A stretch of 7,056 nt of DNA from Paracoccaceae bacterium. Its GTDB lineage: Bacteria > Pseudomonadota > Alphaproteobacteria > Rhodobacterales > Rhodobacteraceae. The notes under the pieces are model-generated. The model ran no database searches. It worked only from the letters and a program-made list of their open reading frames with translations, and was not told the origin of the DNA. The DNA is taken from contig JALSHK010000004.1 of assembly GCA_026982275.1 (NCBI GenBank), forward strand, positions 1 to 7,056, in the 5' to 3' direction. The position numbers and the translations under genes were made by a program. Below are positions 1-5,915 of this stretch, in pieces (the first letter of the stretch is position 1; every line of letters begins with the position of its first letter).

Positions 1-575
1 CCGATCCGTTGGAGCGCACGCCCGATGCCCGCGCCTTTGCCAACGGCATCCATGATGCGTTACGCAATGTGGAGAGGCAGGTGCTGGATGATACGGATCG
101 CACCGTGGTTATGCCCAGCGGCGGCGCGCCGGCACCGGCAAATTTGAGCGAGACAATGGCGGCACAAATGCCGAAATCGGCGTTATCGCGCATCGAGGCG
201 CTATTAACAGTCCAGATTGGCCCTATAGCCAAGGTTCTGGTGCGCCGTGTTTCCGGCTCCACCACCGATACCGGACAATTGATCAATAAACTGGCCGCCG
301 AAATCGGACCCGAGCATCGCGAGGCTTTCAAGATCGCGGTGCAGCAGCATCTGGGCCAGACCGGCGCGCGCACCACCGGCGCAGGGCCGATGCTGAATGA
401 TGAATTGCTCGAAGCCCTCACGCGCGAGCTGGTGCCACATATCGGGCCAATCGCCAAGATCCTGATCAAGAAAACCGCAAAAACCTGCACCACCCGCGAG
501 GCGCTATGCGAATCGCTGGCCAATCACATCGATGATCCCGCCGCCCGTGCCAAATTCTTGCAAACCATGGCCTGA
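1..575 (+). CDS. C-terminal part of a probable Ser/Thr protein kinase with two IGPIAK helical modules (5' end outside window)
   Basis: The reading frame (codons from base 3) is open to the left edge, so this is the 3' end of a longer gene; the TTG at 9 is only the first start-like codon and has no ribosome-binding site. The first visible residues, DPLERTPDARAFANGI, fit the last helix of a Ser/Thr kinase domain (pattern D-P-x-x-R-x-x-[ST/D]-A), which is the basis for the kinase call. A linker with TVVMPS (bases 102-119) and an Ala/Pro-rich stretch follows. Then come two related modules of about 58 residues (bases about 180-353 and 402-572). Each has the core IGPIAK[VI]L[VI][RK][RK], later a Leu-rich helix (L-x-x-x-L-A-x-x-I) and an A-R/H-R-x-x-F ending; the cores are 75 residues apart. 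No membrane segment is seen in this part, so it is probably cytoplasmic. The stop is 2 nt from the convergent OmpA-like gene. I do not know the function of the repeated module; the kinase identity depends on sequence outside the window. Confidence 0.68.
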   Translation, partial: DPLERTPDARAFANGIHDALRNVERQVLDDTDRTVVMPSGGAPAPANLSETMAAQMPKSALSRIEALLTVQIGPIAKVLVRRVSGSTTDTGQLINKLAAEIGPEHREAFKIAVQQHLGQTGARTTGAGPMLNDELLEALTRELVPHIGPIAKILIKKTAKTCTTREALCESLANHIDDPAARAKFLQTMA

Positions 576-577
576 GC

Positions 578-1231
578 TTATAGCACCACCTGAATTTCTA
601 CCCGGCGGTTTGAGTCCGCCCGCGGGTTGGCCGGATCCTTGAGCCGCGATTCACCCATGCCGATCGCTTGTAAAAGCGAACCGTCTATGCCGCATTCCCG
701 CACCATATAGCGCACCACCTCGTCGGCGCGGGCCTGGCTCAGAGTGAGGTTGTATTGCACCGATCCGGCGGCATCGGTGTGGCCGATAATCCGGTAAATT
801 CCGTGTTCGGTTGGTGCGGCCGGGCCTTCGGCACTGGCGGCGAGCGCGGCCTCGTTGGCGTCAATCGCGCTGCACAGGGCATCTACTTGTGATTTTGAAT
901 CCGGTTTTAGCAGGGCGGAATCAAATTCGAAAAAGATCGTTAGATCAATCACCAGATCTTCGGGGATGGCCGCGCCTTCGGTGCTGGCGGCGACGGCCTC
1001 GCCAGGCACGGTTGTGCCAAGCGCAATGCCCGAATCCACTGATTCAGGGGTTGATTCCGTAACGAACTCCAGGGTGCGGGACACACCTAGATCGCCCTCG
1101 GCAGCCAGATTTTCGCGCTGGGCTTGCAGCAAAGCCAGTATTTCGGCTGCGGTCATCTCTTGCGCCACTACGCCCATCGGGCTGCTGGCAATCATTATCG
1201 CCAAAGCGACTCCGAATTTACGAAAAGCCAT
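578..1231 (-). CDS. Secreted OmpA-like peptidoglycan-binding protein
   Basis: A 217-residue protein. Residues 1-23 are a Sec signal peptide (K/R at 4-5, hydrophobic core, likely cleavage after VVA before Q24). There is no lipobox cysteine and no beta-barrel, so a soluble periplasmic protein is expected. A low-complexity acidic/Ala-rich linker (about 45-92) leads to an OmpA C-terminal domain at about 95-217. That domain shows FFEFDSALLKPDS, GHTDAAG (150-156), LSQARADEV (164-172), GMGES and NRRVEI (208-213), which carry the Asp and Arg that in this family contact diaminopimelate of peptidoglycan. An Ala/Pro-rich insertion lies at about 126-144. Cys120 and Cys180 could form a disulphide (inference). 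The ATG is preceded by GGGAG with a 6-nt spacer. It lies 98 nt downstream of the membrane kinase on the same strand and may be co-transcribed with it, though it also has its own candidate promoter. The wall-anchoring role follows from the family; a link to the kinase is inferred from position. Confidence 0.9.
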   Translation of the reverse strand: MAFRKFGVALAIMIASSPMGVVAQEMTAAEILALLQAQRENLAAEGDLGVSRTLEFVTESTPESVDSGIALGTTVPGEAVAASTEGAAIPEDLVIDLTIFFEFDSALLKPDSKSQVDALCSAIDANEAALAASAEGPAAPTEHGIYRIIGHTDAAGSVQYNLTLSQARADEVVRYMVRECGIDGSLLQAIGMGESRLKDPANPRADSNRRVEIQVVL

Positions 1232-1264
1232 AATATACTCCCGTTCAAGTAAAAATGCCGCGCA

Positions 1265-1293
1265 AATATAGCCGAATTTTCATTTTGCGGCAA
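1265..1293 (-). promoter_or_regulatory. Candidate sigma-70-type promoter for the OmpA-like gene
   Basis: Read on the minus strand: -35 TTGCCG (1288-1293), a 17-nt spacer, and -10 TATATT (1265-1270). That is 4/6 and 5/6 matches to the E. coli consensus at ideal spacing, and it would give a leader of roughly 25 nt before the ATG. The -35 overlaps an imperfectly placed inverted repeat, CGGCA-4 nt-TGCCG (1288-1301). The box matches are visible; promoter function is inferred. Confidence 0.45.
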
Positions 1294-1329
1294 ATCTGCC
1301 GATATGTGCAATATAATACAGTTGGGGAT

Positions 1330-3480
1330 TTAAGGTTCGGTTACAAGATAGCGGCTAACCACCATTGTGCTATCCGCTTGTAATATATCGCGGTTTTCAT
1401 CCAGGGCCTCTTGCAGCGCGGCGATGCTTTCCGCCCTTGGCCGCAGCCCGTCAAATAGCGGTTCTCGGGAAAGCACTACCACCATCATATTGGTGCCAAA
1501 AGGCTCTACCACCCGAAACCCGACATTGCTGGTCGAGGCCTCCGAAACCGGATAGGAAAGCCGGACCGTCACCTGATCACCGCTGATTTCGCCGATAGGG
1601 GGCAAGGTGTGCGCTTGTCGCGATTGATGCGGCAGAAGATGAAACACCTGCCCCTCGGCATCCACATAAAATGCATAAAGAAAGCCGGTGGCGCTGGCGG
1701 GAAGCCGAACCTCGATCACCGGATTTTCGCCATTGCGAAACGGGGCGGCACCCGGACCGCCTGCTTTCTGGCCATAAGAATAAAGGATTTCCATGCCGTT
1801 ATCCTGTGGTGGCGGCAGCAGGCTTTCCATCAGGCAGACCGGCTCGTTCAGCACGCCAAGATTATAGTCAATGCCGCGCCCGCCTGTGGCCTCTTCCAGC
1901 ACCAGATCAAATACATCCACATCGCTTTCCCGTGCGATAATGCCGGAAACGGTGATCCGGTCATCGATGCCCAGCTGCACCCCGTCGCCGCCGGTTATGC
2001 GCAGCGGGCCGCAGGTTTCGTAGGTCTGGATCAGCTCGTTCAGATCGGCCAAAAGCACGGGCGGTTCGGCGATGGTCAGGCTGATCACGGCTTCCACATC
2101 CAATAAGGCGGCATTGTTTTCAAAGCCGAGTCTCACCTCGCCCGCAGTGATGGCGTCGGGCGCTTCGCCGGAAAGGGTGGCGGTTTCATCGACCATCTCG
2201 AACACCCATGAATTAAGCGGTGCGGCCAGCTTGGCCATAGAGGCCGAAATCTGTTCCCAGCGCTCGTTCGGCTCGCCGCTGGCATAGGTGAAGTCGGGGA
2301 TAATGCCATAGCCATCAAACCCTTGCCCAAGCTCCGCGACAAGGCTATCGCCCAATTCCGGACCGCGCACATTGCCGGAAATGCGGATATCCCGGGTGTT
2401 TGCCTCATGCAGGATACGGATCGAATAGGGGGTTTCACGCTCGAATTTCGGGGGGAATACGATCTCCCTGCCCGGCCCGAGGCCAAAATACCAGCCCCCT
2501 GCGCCAAGCGCGGCAAGGAACAAGAGCAGCGCAAATTTACCGCCGCCACCGCTGGCTTTTGGCTCATCCGGCAGGCCCTGAAAGCCGGTGGTCGGCCTTG
2601 AGGGCGCGATGATAGTGGGTTCGAAATCCACCGGTCGGGCGGGGGCAAGCGGCGCGCCCTCCAGCCATTGCAGCATCTCGGCGGCGGATTGAAAGCGGTC
2701 TTCGGGTGCCGGCTCGGCCAGCCGCGTTATCAGCGCGCCAAGGCGGCCGGGCACATCACGGGCATCCACCCGCTCGGCCTTGGCCTTGACGATCTCCATC
2801 AAGGAAGATCCAACGCGGTTTGCCTTGCCGCGATAGGCATTCAGCAGGGTAATCCCGAGGCTATAAAGATCGGAGCGGGCATCGGCATCGCCATTCAGCT
2901 GCTCGGGGGAGGCATATTGGTATTTACCGGCAAATCCGCCGCCGACCACCGTTTGGGCGTTTTCCGAAATATCGCGGGCAATGCCAAAATCAATCAGCTT
3001 GGCGCGGGCGGGATCGCCATCCGGCAAGATGAAATTATCCGGCGAAATATCGCGGTGAAAGGCATTTTGGGCATGGGCGGCCATCAGCCCCTTGCCCGCC
3101 CGCTGTGCGATCAGCAGCAGGGACTCCGCATCAATCGGCCCGCGCTCCTGCATCAAATCAGCCAGGGATGGCCCCTCGATATATTCCATCACCAAAAATA
3201 CAAACCCGCCATGCATTTCCGATTTCAGCAATTCGTTATAGCGCACCACCGCGTCATCGATCACATTGTGCAGCACATCGGCCTCGCGGCGCATCAGATT
3301 GATAAACGCCTCGTTTTGCGAGAATTCCTGCTTCAGGATCTTGATGGCGAATTTGCGGCCAGACACTACATTTTTCGCCAGATACACCTCGCCGGTGCCG
3401 CCCGAGCCGATCAGCTTTTCAATTATATATGTATTATTGAGCAGCTCGCCGGCCTGCAAAATGCCTTGGGGTGTGTTCAC
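1330..3480 (-). CDS. Transmembrane Ser/Thr protein kinase with extracytoplasmic DUF4384-like domain
   Basis: A 716-residue protein. An N-terminal Hanks-type kinase domain (about 18-275) has a complete glycine loop (GSGGTGEVY, 25-33), Lys47, alpha-C Glu66, HRDISPDN (142-149, catalytic Asp144, Asn149), the DFG of IDFGIAR (Asp164) and SPE (191-193). It should be catalytically competent, but the usual HRDxK lysine is Ser146 and the usual GT threonine of the P+1 loop is Lys186. A Pro-rich linker with TIIAPS (289-294) leads to a single membrane helix (about 316-335) after a GGGGK stretch. About 380 residues then lie outside the cytoplasm: an unassigned alpha/beta region (350-560) with a BON-like 'IRISG...' and 'ATLSGEAP' feel and Cys490/Cys549, then a DUF4384-like domain (about 584-670: GFLYAFYVDAEGQVFHLLP). 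Start is GTG at 3480 with AAGAGG 8 nt upstream. It probably transmits an envelope signal into the cytoplasm by phosphorylation; substrate and ligand are unknown. The OmpA-like gene follows 98 nt downstream. Confidence 0.9.
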   Translation of the reverse strand: MNTPQGILQAGELLNNTYIIEKLIGSGGTGEVYLAKNVVSGRKFAIKILKQEFSQNEAFINLMRREADVLHNVIDDAVVRYNELLKSEMHGGFVFLVMEYIEGPSLADLMQERGPIDAESLLLIAQRAGKGLMAAHAQNAFHRDISPDNFILPDGDPARAKLIDFGIARDISENAQTVVGGGFAGKYQYASPEQLNGDADARSDLYSLGITLLNAYRGKANRVGSSLMEIVKAKAERVDARDVPGRLGALITRLAEPAPEDRFQSAAEMLQWLEGAPLAPARPVDFEPTIIAPSRPTTGFQGLPDEPKASGGGGKFALLLFLAALGAGGWYFGLGPGREIVFPPKFERETPYSIRILHEANTRDIRISGNVRGPELGDSLVAELGQGFDGYGIIPDFTYASGEPNERWEQISASMAKLAAPLNSWVFEMVDETATLSGEAPDAITAGEVRLGFENNAALLDVEAVISLTIAEPPVLLADLNELIQTYETCGPLRITGGDGVQLGIDDRITVSGIIARESDVDVFDLVLEEATGGRGIDYNLGVLNEPVCLMESLLPPPQDNGMEILYSYGQKAGGPGAAPFRNGENPVIEVRLPASATGFLYAFYVDAEGQVFHLLPHQSRQAHTLPPIGEISGDQVTVRLSYPVSEASTSNVGFRVVEPFGTNMMVVVLSREPLFDGLRPRAESIAALQEALDENRDILQADSTMVVSRYLVTEP

Positions 3481-3672
3481 AGCCTAAACCTCTTTCGTTC
3501 TGGAAAGAAGGCTAGCGGGTGGCGCGTGCAAAATCCACTATTAATGGCAGGCGGAAAATGGCGCAGCCACGGCGGGTATCGAAAAAACCCTGATTGGCCC
3601 TTGATCTGCGCAGGCATAGCTCCATATTCCACATACTCAATATGTAAAACACCAACCGACTGGAACCAAGTT
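3481..3672. promoter_or_regulatory. Divergent spacer between membrane kinase and EF-hand gene
   Basis: This 192-nt stretch must carry the start signals of both genes. For the kinase, AAGAGG (3489-3494, minus strand) sits 8 nt before the GTG. For the EF-hand gene only a weak TGGA (3661-3664) lies 8 nt before the ATG. The half near the EF-hand gene is AT-rich and holds an inverted repeat ACATA-5 nt-TATGT (3631-3645). Possible -35/-10 pairs exist, for example TTGATC at 3601 with TATTCC at 3625 on the + strand, but none is convincing. No terminator or small RNA is recognised. Confidence 0.4.
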
Positions 3673-4107
3673 ATGAAAACCTTTACAATCGCCACCGTAG
3701 CCGCTGCGCTGCTTGCCACCTCTGTCGCCGCCCAAAATGCCCCGGGTGCCGGATTCATCACCGGCTGGGATCTGGACGATAACGGCTCGGTTTCCCTTGC
3801 TGAAATCGTGGAGCGCCGCGGGAATGTGTTTTTCGCCTTTGATGCCGATGAGGACGGGGTGCTGACCGCCGGGGAATATGTGGCGTTTGATGAAGCCCGC
3901 GCGGCGGATCAAGCGAATGAAAATGCCGCAACCGGTGGCGGCGGGAAAGGCAAAGCCGCCGTGGGCATGACCCTTGAATTTAACGATGTCGATGGCAATG
4001 GCGAAGTGAGCCGCGAAGAATTTGCCAGCCAGAGCGAAGCGTGGTTTGCCATTCTGGACCGCAATGGCGACGGCGAAGTGACCACCGCCGATTTCGGCCA
4101 GCCATAA
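3673..4107 (+). CDS. Small secreted EF-hand calcium-binding protein
   Basis: A 144-residue protein beginning at ATG 3673. The frame is open further upstream, but this ATG begins a clear signal peptide (MKTFTIATVAAALLATSVAA, cleavage before Q21), which fixes the start. The mature part has four 12-residue EF-hand loops, each with acidic or Asn ligands at 1, 3 and 5, Gly at 6 and Glu/Asp at 12: 33-44 (DLDDNGSVSLAE), 57-68 (DADEDGVLTAGE), 105-116 (DVDGNGEVSREE) and 129-140 (DRNGDGEVTTAD). The loops form two pairs separated by a Gly/Lys-rich, probably flexible linker (87-96). Binding of periplasmic calcium is expected from the intact loops; any partner or enzymatic role is unknown. It is divergent from the membrane kinase and ends 1 nt from the convergent permease gene, so no terminator fits between them. 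Confidence 0.9.
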   Translation: MKTFTIATVAAALLATSVAAQNAPGAGFITGWDLDDNGSVSLAEIVERRGNVFFAFDADEDGVLTAGEYVAFDEARAADQANENAATGGGGKGKAAVGMTLEFNDVDGNGEVSREEFASQSEAWFAILDRNGDGEVTTADFGQP

Positions 4108-4108
4108 T

Positions 4109-4918
4109 TCAACGCTCGGGCGGTGCCTGTCCTTCAGGCTCCGCCCGCATTTTGCGCTCCAGCCGGCGCAGGCCGAGCGACAGCGTCACCGTCATCATCA
4201 GATAGACATAGGCGACGATATTATAGGTCTCGAAAAACCGGAAGCTGCCCGCGGCATAGATTTTGCCAAGCTGGGTAATATCGGCCACGCCCAGCACCGA
4301 AACCAGCGAACTGTCTTTGATCAGGGCGATAAAATCATTGCCAAGCGGCGGCAGGATGGTGCGGATCGCCTGCGGAAATATAATATGGCGAAAGCGCTGC
4401 CAGCCATTCAGGCCCAGCGCCTTGGCCGCCTCGATCTGGCCCGGCTCGACGGACTGGATCCCGGCGCGAAACACCTCGGCGATAAAGGCGGAATAGCCGA
4501 TGGAGAGCGCCAGCACGGCCCGCCACATCAGCGATAGATCGCGGGTGCGCATCGCGTCAAACCCCAGCGGCTCGATTACCCAGTTTATCGCCACCACCAG
4601 CGCGGGTGCTGCCACAAAGGCGATATAAAACAGCAGCACCAATATCGGAATGCCGCGAATAATCTCGATATAAAACCGCGCAAGCTGGCGCAAAACCACA
4701 AAGCGCGACAACGAGCCGACCGCGAGGACAAGCCCCACCACCGAAGCAATGAAAAACGCCACCAGCGTAACAAAAACCGTAACCCACACCCCGCGTGAAA
4801 CAATGGTGATCACCTGGGTGTAAAGCTCGTCTGTGGCCACGCGGTAAGCGAGGTATAGCCCGATCGTGACCGCAACCAGCAGCCAATAGGGGAAGTCTTT
4901 ATCTTGGTTTTGCTGCAC
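4109..4918 (-). CDS. Polar amino-acid ABC transporter permease (HisM/GlnP type)
   Basis: A 269-residue inner-membrane permease of a family-3 amino-acid importer. After a short hydrophilic start there is a membrane segment at about 11-28, then the transmembrane permease domain from about 43. Family motifs are EIIRGIPILVLLFY (85-98) and the cytoplasmic EAA loop, EAAKALGLNGWQRFRHIIFP (163-182, with Glu163, Gly169, Pro182), which docks on the ATPase, followed by SSLVSVLGVADITQLGK (203-219). I chose GTG at 4918 because TCAGGA sits 6 nt upstream; an ATG at 5017 is in frame but would overlap the upstream gene by 47 nt and add residues unlike the family. It lies 52 nt downstream of the binding-protein gene, with a strong hairpin between. 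No second permease and no ATPase gene lie beside it, so it probably works as a homodimer with an ATPase encoded elsewhere (inference). Confidence 0.92.
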   Translation of the reverse strand: MQQNQDKDFPYWLLVAVTIGLYLAYRVATDELYTQVITIVSRGVWVTVFVTLVAFFIASVVGLVLAVGSLSRFVVLRQLARFYIEIIRGIPILVLLFYIAFVAAPALVVAINWVIEPLGFDAMRTRDLSLMWRAVLALSIGYSAFIAEVFRAGIQSVEPGQIEAAKALGLNGWQRFRHIIFPQAIRTILPPLGNDFIALIKDSSLVSVLGVADITQLGKIYAAGSFRFFETYNIVAYVYLMMTVTLSLGLRRLERKMRAEPEGQAPPER

Positions 4919-4924
4919 GGAAAA

Positions 4925-4930
4925 TCCTGA
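4925..4930 (-). promoter_or_regulatory. Ribosome-binding site fixing the GTG start of the permease
   Basis: TCAGGA on the minus strand, 6 nt from the GTG at 4918 and 2 nt from the end of the upstream G-run hairpin. It supports the shorter permease over the upstream in-frame ATG. Confidence 0.6.
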
Positions 4931-4932
4931 AT

Positions 4933-4963
4933 CCCCCCCCCGATGCCATGCGCCGGAAGGGGG
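4933..4963 (-). promoter_or_regulatory. GC-rich intercistronic stem-loop with a G9 run, between binding-protein and permease genes
   Basis: Read on the minus strand, CCCCCTTCCG (4954-4963) can pair over 10 positions with CGGGGGGGGG (4933-4942), including two G-U pairs, with an 11-nt loop. It starts about 7 nt after the binding-protein stop. No U-run follows it (the next bases are ATTCAGG), so it is not a standard intrinsic terminator. In many ABC importer operons a stem-loop at this place protects the binding-protein message and lowers permease expression; the same role is inferred here. Because it ends 2 nt from the permease Shine-Dalgarno sequence it may also hinder translation. Confidence 0.6.
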
Positions 4964-4970
4964 GCTGGCC

Positions 4971-5762
4971 TTAGCCGCCCATTTTATACTCAAGGAACCA
5001 TTTGGTGTTGAGCGCATCCAGCGTGCCGTCGGCGCGCATGGCGGCGATGGCGGCGTTGATCGGCGCTACCAGCTCCGAGCCTTTGGGAAAGATAAAGCCG
5101 AAATCCTCGGTCCCCAGCGCTTCGCCCACGATTTTCAGCCCGCCATTCGAGGCCTCTACATAGCCATTGCCCGCGGTGCCATCGGTCAGCACAAGGTCCA
5201 CATCGCCCGCCTTCAATGCCTGCACCGTGGCGCCAAAGGTTTCAAACAGCTTGATACGCGGATTGGCTTCATCCCCGTCCAGCACATCATAAACCCCGAC
5301 ATAAAACGGCGTGGTGCCGGGCTGGGCGGCCATCAGCAGCTCGGGATCGGCGGCAAAACCGGCGGCATCGGAAAAGCGGCTTTCATCGCCCGCAACCATC
5401 ATCACCATTTCAGAGCGCATATAGGGATCGGAGAAATCGACCTTTTCCATCCGGTCTTCGCGGATGGTAATGCCGGTCATGCCCATATCATATTGCCCGT
5501 CGGATACGGCAGGGATCATCGCATCCCAGCTGATATTCTGGTATTCGATGGTCAGGTTCAGCCGCTTGGCAATCTCGGCCATGGCGTCATATTCCCAGCC
5601 CACGGCATTGCCGGTGGCCGGCTCCACAAATTGCAACGGCGGATAGGCGTTTTCGGTGACGATCACAATGGTTTGGCCGCCAAGATCGGGCAGGGATTGC
5701 GCCGATGCGCCAGCGGCCACGCCCAGCGCCAGAACGCCCGCAAGAATAGATTGAAGCTTCAT
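4971..5762 (-). CDS. Family-3 (polar amino acid) ABC transporter substrate-binding protein
   Basis: A 263-residue periplasmic protein. Residues 1-21 are a signal peptide ending ASA before Q22. The fold motifs of SBP family 3 follow in order: TENAYPPLQF (36-45), GWEYDAMAEIAKRLNL (55-70), WDAMIPAVSDGQYDMG (79-94) and EDRMEKVDFSDPYM (102-115). Arg104 is the residue that normally binds the ligand alpha-carboxylate, and Asp194 in LVLTD that which binds the alpha-amino group, so an amino-acid-like ligand is expected. Length is normal for the family. Two adjacent ATG codons exist (5765 and 5762); AGGAGG is 2 nt from the first and 5 nt from the second, so I prefer the second. It is the first gene of a two-gene operon with the permease and is divergent from a DMGDH-like flavoenzyme, which hints at an N-methylated or related amino compound, but the ligand cannot be read from the sequence. 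Confidence 0.93.
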   Translation of the reverse strand: MKLQSILAGVLALGVAAGASAQSLPDLGGQTIVIVTENAYPPLQFVEPATGNAVGWEYDAMAEIAKRLNLTIEYQNISWDAMIPAVSDGQYDMGMTGITIREDRMEKVDFSDPYMRSEMVMMVAGDESRFSDAAGFAADPELLMAAQPGTTPFYVGVYDVLDGDEANPRIKLFETFGATVQALKAGDVDLVLTDGTAGNGYVEASNGGLKIVGEALGTEDFGFIFPKGSELVAPINAAIAAMRADGTLDALNTKWFLEYKMGG

Positions 5763-5767
5763 CATTT

Positions 5768-5773
5768 CCTCCT
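5768..5773 (-). promoter_or_regulatory. Consensus Shine-Dalgarno of the substrate-binding protein gene
   Basis: AGGAGG on the minus strand, a full match to the anti-SD complement. Its spacing favours the second of the two tandem ATG codons (5762). A strong site fits the high expression usual for binding proteins. Confidence 0.7.
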
Positions 5774-5789
5774 GTTGGTTTGTTTTCAG

Positions 5790-5818
5790 ACTATGGCCGA
5801 TGGGGCGCAGGCGCGCAA
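5790..5818 (-). promoter_or_regulatory. Tentative promoter of the ABC importer operon
   Basis: On the minus strand, TTGCGC (5813-5818) and CATAGT (5790-5795) are separated by 17 nt. Matches are modest (3/6 and 4/6), so this is a weak prediction supported mainly by its spacing and its position about 17 nt upstream of the Shine-Dalgarno sequence. Confidence 0.27.
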
Positions 5819-5857
5819 GGTGTCGGATTCATCGGTTTATGGGTCGGCAGGTGGCGC

Positions 5858-5886
5858 TTGAAATTTGGCGTTTTCGGGTAAACAAT
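5858..5886 (+). promoter_or_regulatory. Tentative promoter of the DMGDH-like gene
   Basis: TTGAAA (5858-5863, 5/6 match to the -35 consensus), a 17-nt spacer, then AACAAT (5881-5886, 4/6 match to the -10). It would start transcription near 5893, about 22 nt before the ATG. Function is inferred only from box match and position. Confidence 0.35.
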
Positions 5887-5915
5887 CAGCAAAATGATAT
5901 GCGAAAGGTGCCGCT

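Noticed and set aside
9..11. TTG as true start of the first gene
   Set aside because: The frame is open to the window edge, no ribosome-binding site can be seen, and the residues around it look like the inside of a kinase C-terminal helix.
855..1271. A 138-codon + strand open frame opposite the OmpA-like gene
   Set aside because: It is antisense to an intact OmpA domain and its translation is Ser/Ala/Arg-rich without recognisable features.
3631..3645. ACATA-5 nt-TATGT inverted repeat upstream of the EF-hand gene as an operator
   Set aside because: The arms are short and AT-only apart from one C/G pair, and such repeats are common by chance in AT-rich spacers; it is mentioned only in the spacer entry.
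2668..3672. A long + strand open frame, about 335 codons, running antisense through the kinase and into the EF-hand gene
   Set aside because: It lies opposite a clear kinase domain. Its translation is rich in His, Gln, Gly and Ile without any motif, and only the last 144 codons, starting at the signal peptide, make a convincing protein. The openness reflects codon bias of the gene on the other strand.
4933..4963. The intercistronic hairpin as a Rho-independent terminator
   Set aside because: No run of T follows the stem on the transcribed strand, and the permease gene begins directly after it with a good ribosome-binding site.
4919..5017. An upstream ATG (5017) as start of the permease
   Set aside because: It overlaps the binding-protein gene by 47 nt, translates the hairpin and G-run into residues unlike a permease N-terminus, and the GTG at 4918 has a well-placed Shine-Dalgarno sequence.
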